In this document: piece by piece, positions 33,938 to 41,200 of the stretch | Layout: the number at the start of each line of letters is the position of its first letter | Numbering within the stretch: position 1 is the first letter of the stretch | Source of the DNA: Streptomyces sp. SirexAA-E | GTDB lineage: Bacteria > Actinomycetota > Actinomycetes > Streptomycetales > Streptomycetaceae | Length of the DNA stretch: 64,000 nt | NCBI RefSeq assembly: GCF_000177195.2 | Contig: NC_015953.1 | Span: 5,580,001 to 5,644,000 of the forward strand | Direction of reading: 5' to 3' | Position numbers and translations under genes: made by a program | The notes under the pieces: model-generated | Databases searched by the model: none | Told to the model about the DNA's origin: nothing | The model's input: only the letters and a program-made list of their open reading frames with translations

Positions 33938-34890
33938 ATGCGCGTATCCGTCCTGTACCCCCTCATGCCGACGGACCCCGAGTCCCTCGTCCCGTTCGCC
34001 GCACTCGTCCGCGACGGTGGGGCCGCCCGCCTCTGGCAGGGCCAGTCGCTGAGCGCGGACACCCAGCAGGTCTTCGCCTATCTGGCCGGGCGGGGATACC
34101 GCGTCCCGGTCGGCACCAGCGTCGTCCTGATGCCGCTGCGGCACCCCATGGAGGCCGCGATCCAGTCCCGCTCCCTCGCGCTGCTCACCGGGCACCCCAC
34201 CGTTCTCGGGCTCGGCCCCGCGACCCCGGACTTCGTCGCGGGACTGCACGGCAAGCCGTACGACAGCCCGCGCGACGCCTGCCTCGCCTACCTCCGGGAG
34301 GTGCGGCGGCTGCTCGGCCCCGAGGACGACGACGGCGCCATCCGGCTCCCCTCACTGGCGCACCCCGGCGTCAAGACCGGACTCGGCGTGCTGCGTCCCG
34401 CGCTCGCACGCGCCGCCAGGCAGGTCGCGGACGCCGCGATCAGCTGGAGACCCCGCACGGCTACGTCCAGGACACCCTGCTGCCCGCCATGGCCAAGGGC
34501 GCCGCCGAGGCGGGCCGCCCCGTGCCGCGGGTCGTCACCGTTGTGCACGCCGCCGTCGATCGCCCGCACCGCAACCCGTACCGTCTCGCCTACACGGCCG
34601 CACGCGCCCACCTCGCCGGACGCCACTACACCGACATGCTCCGCCGCGCCGGGCTGCGCGTGCACCACAGCCGCCCGAACCTCGGCGCCCGCGCCCGCGC
34701 CCTCGTCGACGCCGGCGTCTTCCTGCACGGCACCCCCCGCGAGATCGCCGCCGGACTGGCCGAATACGGACGCGCGGGCGTGGACGAAGTTGTCGTCAAC
34801 GTCGCGGGCGTGTATTCCGACCATGGCCGAGAGGACGCCGTACGAGACCTCAGGGAGATCCTGACGGCGTGCCGTGAGGCCGAGAGCTGA
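33938..34890 (+). pseudogene. Luciferase-like (LLM) flavin-dependent monooxygenase, frameshifted
   Basis: Frame 1 from ATG 33938 gives MRVSVLYPLMPTDPESLVPFAALVRDGGAARLWQGQS, then the barrel (VPVGTSVVLMPLRHPMEAAIQSRSLALLTGHPTVLGLGPATPDFVAGLHG). It continues to QVADAAIS at about 34440. After that the sensible protein is in another frame: TPHGYVQDTLLPAMAKGAAEAGRPVPRVVTVVHAAVD through VVNVAGVYSDHGREDAVRDLREILTA, ending at 34890. A net one-base deletion (or two-base insertion) near 34440-34450 breaks the gene. The family uses reduced flavin for oxygenation or dehydrogenation. It is 9 nt downstream of the truncated exporter and was probably co-transcribed with it. Confidence 0.75.
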
Positions 34891-34966
34891 TACACGATCG
34901 CGTGCGGCGACACGGGCGGGCCGCAGGGGCCACGCCACGCCGCACGCAGGGAGGAGGGGCACCCCG

Positions 34967-36172
34967 GTGCCCGACGAGATCGCCCGCTGGCTGACCGAGC
35001 ACGCCCGCCCCCTGGACACGCTGACCCCAGGTGCGCCCACCGACGACCTGAAGCCGCTGGGGGAGACGCTGCGCGGCGCCCGGATCGTCGGCCTCGGCGA
35101 ATCCACCCACGGCACAGCCGAGTTCTTCCGGCTCAAGCACCGGATCATGGAGTTCCTGGTCCGCGAGGAAGGATTCACCACCCTCGCCATGGAGGCCAGC
35201 GAGTCCGCCGCCCGCGCTCTGGACGCCTACGTCCGGCACGGCGTCGGAGACCCGGCGCGGCTCGTCGCCCGGCTCGGCTTCTGGACCTGGCGCACGCGGG
35301 AGATGGTCGACCTCGTCGAGTGGCTCCACGCGCACAACCGGGACCTGGCCGAGGAGCGCCGGGTCCGCTTCGTCGGCATCGACCCGCAGCGCGGTGCCGA
35401 CTCGGTCGAGGTCGTGACGTCCTTCCTGCGCGCGCACGCGCCCGGACGCGAGGAGGACGCCCGCGCCCTGGAGGTCCTGATCCACGCCCGCCCCGGCTCG
35501 CGCCCCGACCCCGAACAGGAGCTCCGGCAGCGCGCCGAGGACGTCGCCCGCCACCTCGCCGACCACGCCGACGCCGACGACGAGCTCGTGGAGCACGCGC
35601 GGATCCTTGTCCGCGCCGCCGATCTCGTGACCCGCTCGCTTGACCAGTCCGGCCGGGAGGAGAGCGCCTTCGCCGTGCGCGACCGCGCCATGGCCGATGC
35701 CGTCGCCCGCCTCGTGGACGCCGATCCGGCGGCCCGGGTCATGGTCTGGGCGCACAACGGTCACCTCGCGAAGGGCACGTACGGGGACCGGGTCACCGCG
35801 CTCGGCAGCAGGCTCCGTGAGCGTTACGGTGACCGCTACTACGCCCTGGCCCTGCTCTTCGGCAAGGGCTCCTTCCTCGCCCGCAGGGGCGACCACCTGC
35901 AGGCCCCTCCTGTACGGCACCGCATCGGCACCGGAACCCGGTCCATCGAGGCACGGCTCGCCGACGCCCTCAAGGGCGACTACTACATCGACCTGCGCTG
36001 CACCGCCCCCTGGCTGCACGCGCCGCAGGCACAGCGCAGCTTCGGCGCCAACGTGCCGCGGTTCTCCTACCGCTTCCACACCGCGCCGCTCGTACCGGCG
36101 AAGGACTACGACGGCATCGCTTTCGTCGCCCGCTCGACCTGCTCCCACCCGCTGCCGCAGGCTGAGAAATGA
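34967..36172 (+). CDS. Erythromycin-esterase family hydrolase
   Basis: The protein is 401 residues from GTG 34967, which has a superb GGGAGGAGGGG site. The family signature IVGLGESTHGTAEFFRLKHRIMEFLVREEGF holds the catalytic His and Glu, with VRFVGIDPQ and VMVWAHNGHLAKG as further conserved blocks. EreA/EreB hydrolyse the lactone of 14-membered macrolides. Many homologues encoded in natural-product clusters have other or unknown roles, including dehydration-type chemistry, so macrolide resistance is not proven. It lies 76 nt after the broken LLM gene and is the only clearly intact enzyme gene of this segment. Confidence 0.85.
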   Translation: MPDEIARWLTEHARPLDTLTPGAPTDDLKPLGETLRGARIVGLGESTHGTAEFFRLKHRIMEFLVREEGFTTLAMEASESAARALDAYVRHGVGDPARLVARLGFWTWRTREMVDLVEWLHAHNRDLAEERRVRFVGIDPQRGADSVEVVTSFLRAHAPGREEDARALEVLIHARPGSRPDPEQELRQRAEDVARHLADHADADDELVEHARILVRAADLVTRSLDQSGREESAFAVRDRAMADAVARLVDADPAARVMVWAHNGHLAKGTYGDRVTALGSRLRERYGDRYYALALLFGKGSFLARRGDHLQAPPVRHRIGTGTRSIEARLADALKGDYYIDLRCTAPWLHAPQAQRSFGANVPRFSYRFHTAPLVPAKDYDGIAFVARSTCSHPLPQAEK

Positions 36173-36184
36173 GGGCAGACCTGC

Positions 36185-36721
36185 TCACGGCCACATCTCC
36201 AGCAAGGCGTTCAGCGTCAGCTTCCACATCGGCTCGGCCCCCGTCCCGAAGGCGGCGGCGAGCGCGTACCCCACGGCGGCGTCGTGGGGCTCCGCGTGCT
36301 CGCCGCTGTTCGGCTCCTCCCACTCGGCGCTGACCGACCCGTCCCCGGTCGACGTGAAGACGCCAAGGAGACGGCCGTCGCGCAGCAGACGGCTGGTGCC
36401 CAGAGAGTCCGGCACCAGCAGATACCCGTGTGCCCGCGCCGAGGATTCGACCTCCACCCGGTAGGAACGCCGGGTCAGGAAGCCCTTCGCAGGGCGCAGG
36501 GCCTCGTCCGCGCCGTCCACGCTCAGGGTAAGCCGCCGCTGTTCGCGCGTACCGATCGGCACATGGCTTTCCGGCGGGGTACCGGCGCTCCGCCGGATCT
36601 CGGTGCGCGGCAACCCATCGCCGCTCACCGTCAGTGTCCCGCCCTCGTGGTCGAGCGCGATGTGGACCACTCCGAAGAGCCGATCGGCGGCGGGCTCGTA
36701 CGTGAATGCCTCCATCGGCAC
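36185..36721 (-). CDS. Hypothetical protein, 178 residues
   Basis: I do not recognise a family. The protein starts at GTG 36721 (VPMEAFTYEPAADRLFGVVHIALDHEGGTLTV), with GAGGAGAGG at about 7 nt. The slightly shorter ATG 36715 is an alternative. It looks soluble and beta-rich (RTEIRRSAG, RLTLSVDGADEALRPAKGFLTRRSYRVEVESSARAHGYLLVPDSLGTSRLLRDGRLLGVFTSTGDGSVSAEWEEP). The ending AAVGYALAAAFGTGAEPMWKLTLNALLEMWP is helical and conserved-looking. It converges with the esterase gene, 12 nt apart. Confidence 0.65.
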   Translation of the reverse strand: MPMEAFTYEPAADRLFGVVHIALDHEGGTLTVSGDGLPRTEIRRSAGTPPESHVPIGTREQRRLTLSVDGADEALRPAKGFLTRRSYRVEVESSARAHGYLLVPDSLGTSRLLRDGRLLGVFTSTGDGSVSAEWEEPNSGEHAEPHDAAVGYALAAAFGTGAEPMWKLTLNALLEMWP

Positions 36722-37192
36722 GCTTTCCTCTCCTCGTTGTCCGTGTTGATCATCGTCCGGGAGTCTCCGCGAGGGCTGCGAGGACGGAATCCTTTTCGGC
36801 CACGGAGTCGGATGTGCCGGGGAGAGCGTTGGGCGACCTGATCCAGGGAATGCCCGCGTCAAGTATCCAAAACGGGCACCGCGACTCAGCCGGTACACCG
36901 AGCTGCTTCCAAGTCCACCGCGCTCTCCCCGGTCATCCACACACGGTGCCCAGCGGTCACCGCGTCCCACTGCTCGACAAGAGGGCCCCACGCTGAACAG
37001 GCCGACGTTCGCCGCGTGGAGCGCCGCTGATCCCTCCCCACGAGGGGCCACATGCGAGTACGTCGTGGCAGAGGGCGAAACGGTCCTTTGTGACGCTCGT
37101 CTGACGCTCTCGACGTCAGCAAGCAGGCTGGTGAGCCGAGAAGCTAGCTCTGACCTGCCGTTCTTCGGAATCCGGCCTATCCGACATCTTTT
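36722..37192. other. Gene-poor stretch before right att-like repeat
   Basis: These 471 bp contain no supported gene. GACGCTCGTCTGACGCT at 37092-37108 is the third copy of the paired heptamer found at 32064 and 37404. The base composition is mixed and several short frames are decayed. Confidence 0.5.
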
Positions 37193-37420
37193 CGATGACG
37201 CATCACGTGGAGTGCGTGGCGATCCTGGAGCCGGCGGCGAAGGGCGTATGACCTGAGGTTTTGTGGTGCAGGTGGGTTGCTCGACCTGTTTCCCTCCGCG
37301 CGGCGGGTGGAGGGGACGGATCGCCCCAGTGCCCCTGACCTGCGCATTCACCGGGAGGCCCTTGCGTCGGCGACGCCTTCAAGGTTCTCGGTCGGAGGCT
37401 CTTGACGCTCATATGACGCT
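37193..37420 (+). repeat. Right copy of att-like direct repeat (displaced methyltransferase 3' end)
   Basis: The segment encodes a second version of the last codons of the 30543 methyltransferase (MTHHVECVAILEP, then a stop at 37249-37251) with no gene body in front. It is followed by a flank that parallels the flank of the left copy and ends in GACGCTCATATGACGCT (37404-37420). This is the arrangement left when an element integrates at the 3' end of a gene and supplies a replacement end. Differences at third positions show the copies have drifted. Confidence 0.7.
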
Positions 37421-37926
37421 TGTCGCTTGAATATGAAGCCTTGGCCGTCCGGAACACTCTCTGGTTGGCAACAGCCGCTTGGCGACTCCCTGACGAGTCC
37501 CCAGAGCGCCGAATGTAGTGAATCCGGCAGGCGAAGCAAACCACGCCGGTACAGGGACCACCGTGCACCCCCTCGGGCCGACTGCCGGTTCCCCACACAG
37601 TCGCGTGGCGGCTGACCGCATTCCCAGAGAGCGCATCCAGAACAGCCGATGCACATGACGAAACGAACAGGCGGACCGTCTCGCCAAGGTCTACCGCGCT
37701 TCTCCACAGCCCATAGCGGTGCAGTGGTGCAGTGGGACGCTCGCACCGGAGACCTTGCCCCTGCCCAAGGTCCGGTCGGCAGGACCCCTTCGGCTGTGCC
37801 AGCACGCGGAGCCGGGATCACCTTGGGAGCTGGGTCAAAGGCATCGGCCCGTTGGCTGCGGCACACGATTGCCGCAGCCAACGGGCCTTGCCTGGCGACG
37901 CTCTGCGGGTGCTTTGACTCGTCAGT
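37421..37926. other. Gene-free stretch with terminator, right of att-like repeat
   Basis: No gene is supported in these 506 bp. A perfect 18-bp hairpin lies at its right end (37846). Short frames present on both strands lack ribosome sites. Confidence 0.45.
37846..37887 (-). terminator. Terminator hairpin after the toxin-immunity operon
   Basis: A perfect 18-bp stem (GGCCCGTTGGCTGCGGCA, loop cacgat, complement) lies 39 nt beyond the stop of the leftward Imm35-like gene. It probably ends the toxin-immunity transcript. Confidence 0.8.
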
Positions 37927-38226
37927 TCAGAAGAGGTCGAGCTCCGCAGACTCGACTGCACCCAGTAGTCGGCATTCTCCGGTCTTCCCGTCAACGCGCA
38001 GGTAGCCCGTACCGACGGCCATGTCCCGGGGGTTTCCGTCACGGAGATAGGCAGCTGACTGGCAGTCGAAATAGAAGTCGTTCCCCACTTGGGCGCGTGC
38101 CCCTTCGACAAGCGCGAAGGTCATGCCTTCGTGGCTGACCTGCTGGTCCAGAAAGTTCTGGGCCAGCACGGCAGCGTCTTCGATGTCCAGCATCAGTCTG
38201 TCCTCAGGAGAGAGAAGTTCCGCCAT
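37927..38226 (-). CDS. Imm35/YrhB-like immunity protein
   Basis: This 99-residue cytosolic protein begins MAELLSPEDRLMLDIEDAAVLAQNFLDQQV and continues FALVEGARAQVGNDFYFDCQSAAYLRDGNPRDMAVGTGYLRVDGKTGECRLLGAV. The layout (helix, strand, the aromatic FYFDCQSAAYL block, then GxGxLRVDGKTGE) matches the Imm35/YrhB pattern of polymorphic-toxin immunity proteins. Its ATG at 38226 lies inside the 3' end of the RHS toxin gene (34-nt overlap), the usual toxin-immunity order. By position it should neutralise the papain-like domain of that toxin. The family call rests on pattern reading and is moderately sure. Confidence 0.72.
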   Translation of the reverse strand: MAELLSPEDRLMLDIEDAAVLAQNFLDQQVSHEGMTFALVEGARAQVGNDFYFDCQSAAYLRDGNPRDMAVGTGYLRVDGKTGECRLLGAVESAELDLF

Positions 38227-41200
38227 GGCGAGAGGCTGGCATGTCCCGACTGGCCGTCCAGGAACACGACGTCTCCCTTGACGTTTACCACGTTGAAGAC
38301 ATGGGCCTGTCTGCCCTTCTGACCCATGACGATACCTCTGGCGCCTTCCCCTGCGGTTTTGATCTCATTGACGATGCCGGAGATGGTGGACGACTTGAAC
38401 TGTCTCCCTCCGTACAGGGCTTCGAGCGGCGCAGTCGAGCCGGCACCCAGCTTGCCCGGAGCCGAGGAGGGAGCGCCGTCGGCGAGCAGACGATCGACTG
38501 CCACCGCGCAGGCACGGCAGTTCGTCTCGCCGCCCTGCGGATTGACCAACGCCTTGAGCTGTGGGGTGAGGGGGGTCTTGTAGGGAATGCCCCCATGCCC
38601 CAAGGTCACGCCGCCGCCGCCGGGGCCGAATCTAAGGTTCCCCACCTTGAAAGGAGTTGCCTCGGGAGCGACGGCTGCTCGCCGCCACCCGGTCAGTCCT
38701 CCGAGTCCGGTGACGGCGAGCTGTTGGGTGAGTTCGTCAGCTGCTTCGGCGTAGAGGTCGGCGAGTGCGTCGCAGCCTTGTTGGCGGAGCATGTACTCGG
38801 CGCGGTAGAGGCGGTAGGCGGGGCGGACGGGGAGGTACTTGTCGACGAACGCCCCGGCGCCTCCATTGGCGCCGGTGAAGGCGTCCTGGGCGTCCCCGAG
38901 GAACTCGAAGGGCATCTTGAGCCCTTGCAGGAAGCCGTTGCCGAAGATCTTCAGTCCCTCGCCGAGGCTGTCGACGTGTCCGTTGCCGTTGTCATCGCCC
39001 GGAACCGGAGCAAGGCCGCTCGGGTCGGTCAGCGCGGTGGGCTTGTTGTCGGCGTAGGCGTACGGGGATACGTAGGGAGTCGAGGCACCGCGCGCAGCCG
39101 GGTCGGTGCTGGTGAAGCGGCCGGTGGCGGGGGTGTACTGGCGGGCGTGGAGGTCGATGTTGCCGGTGGTTGCCTCATAGCGGGCACCGGTGTACGTGGG
39201 GGTGCTTGGGGGTGCGCCGGTGGTGACGGTGCCCAGGACGCGGGTGCCGTAGGGGTCGTAGGCCCAGCGCTGGTGGAGGGCGCCGGTGCTGCTGGTGACG
39301 TCGAGCGGGGAGCCCTGGGTGTCGTGGTGGTAGTAGAAGACCGCGCCCGTGCCGGTTTTGGTGGCGGCGGGCTGGCCGAGGGGGTCGTAGCGGTAGGACT
39401 GTTTGACGGTCCAGGCGCTGTCGTACTCGGTGGCGAGGATCGGCAGTGGTGCGTTGGGGTCCCACTGGGTCCGGCTGGTGACCGTGCCGTCCTGGAGCGT
39501 GGCGACCTGATTGCCGCCGGCGTCGTGGTCGTAGGCGTAGTCGGCGCCTGCGACGGTGGCGGAGGAGATCTGTCCGGCCAGGTCGTAGGTGAAGGTGTCG
39601 GTGCCGGCCTTTGTCTGGTTGCCTTCCGCGTCGTACTCGTATGCGGTGGTGGTGGCCCCGGCGGTGGTGGAGGTGAGCTGGTCGGCGTCGTCGTAGGCGT
39701 AGTTGGTTGACGTGGTGCCGAGGGTGGAGGTCAGGCGGTTGCCGACCTTGTCGTAGGTGTAGGACGTGGTGCGGGTCGCGGCGCAGCCGGTGATCCAGGG
39801 CTGGGGGTAGCAGCCGGAGGTCAGGCGGCCGGCGGTGTCGTAGGTCTGGTCGTAGCCGCCGGTGCCGACTCCGGCCCGGGTGACGTCGACGCGGGTGGGC
39901 AGACCGGCCGCCGACAGGGTCAGGGCGGTCTTGGTGACCGTAGTGCCCGCCTTGGTGGAGGTGACGGCGGTGACGCGGCCCGCTCGGTCGTAGGTGCGTT
40001 CCTCGGTCTCCGTGTTGGGCAGCGCCGTCTTGGTGAGGTTGCCTGCCGCGTCGGAGGTGTAGGTGGTGGTGGTGCCGTCGGCCGTCATCGTGGCGGTGCG
40101 GCCGTCCTTGTCGTAGGTGTAGCCGATGGTGTTGCCGTCGGAGTACTTGCGGGTGAGCATCTGCCCGGCGGCGTCGTAGGTGTAGGCGAAGCCGCGGGTC
40201 TTGGTGAGGTCACCGACCGCGTTGTAGACGAAATCCTCGGAGATCTTCGCGTTGGCGCGGGCGGTCATCTGCCCGGCGTCGTCGTAGCCGAGGGTGACGT
40301 CCGGCGTGGAGTCCGAGTAGTCGATCTTGGTGATCAGACCGCGGGCGTCGTACGTCCGGGTGGTGGTGCCGCGGGGCGTCGTCACCTTGACCGGATTGCT
40401 GTCCGCGTCGTACGCGTACGACGTCGCCCGGTCCAGCGGGTCGGTGACCGATGTCAGGCGGTGCGCCGCGTCGTAACCGTAGGAAGTGACGTGGCCGTTG
40501 GCGTCGGTGCGACCGGTCATGTTGCCGACCGTGTCGTAGCCGTAGGTGGTGGCCGCGCCGCCGGGGGCGGTGACGGTGGTCAGCTGGTCGAGCTTGTCGT
40601 AGCTGTAGGTGGTGGCGCGCTGGTCGGCGTCCGTGCTCCGGGTGAGTTTTCCGACGGCGTCGTACTCGGTTCTGGTCACGTTGCCGAGCGGGTCGGTCAC
40701 AGCGGTCACGTTGCCGACCGTGTCGTAGCCGTAGGTGGTGGTGTACTGCGCGGGGGAGGCTCCGGTGACGTTGCCTCGCGGGTCCACGGCCGTGGCTTGG
40801 CGGCCGTCGTCGTCGTAGGTCCAGCTCTCCTTGTTGCCCAGGGGCGAGGTGCTGCTGAGCAGGTTCCCGTCGGCGTCGTAGGTGTAGGTGCTGGTTTCGC
40901 TCAGCTGGTTGGTGCTGCTGGAGAGCCGATTGTTCTTGTCGTAGACGGACAGAGTCGTCTTGCCTGCGGCGTCGGTGACCTTGGTGACGTTGTCGTTGGC
41001 GTCGTACGTGTAGCCGGTGGTGTGGCCCAGCTGGTCGGTGTTCACCAGCGGCCGGTTGATCGCGTCGTAGGTCGTGGTGGTGAACGCGCCGGTGGGACCG
41101 ATGGCCTTGGTGCTGTTGCCTGCGGCGTCGTAGGCGTAGCTCGTCGTATATGCGGCCGGGTCATTGCCTGTGACGTTGCCGCGCGGGGAGACGCTGGTGA

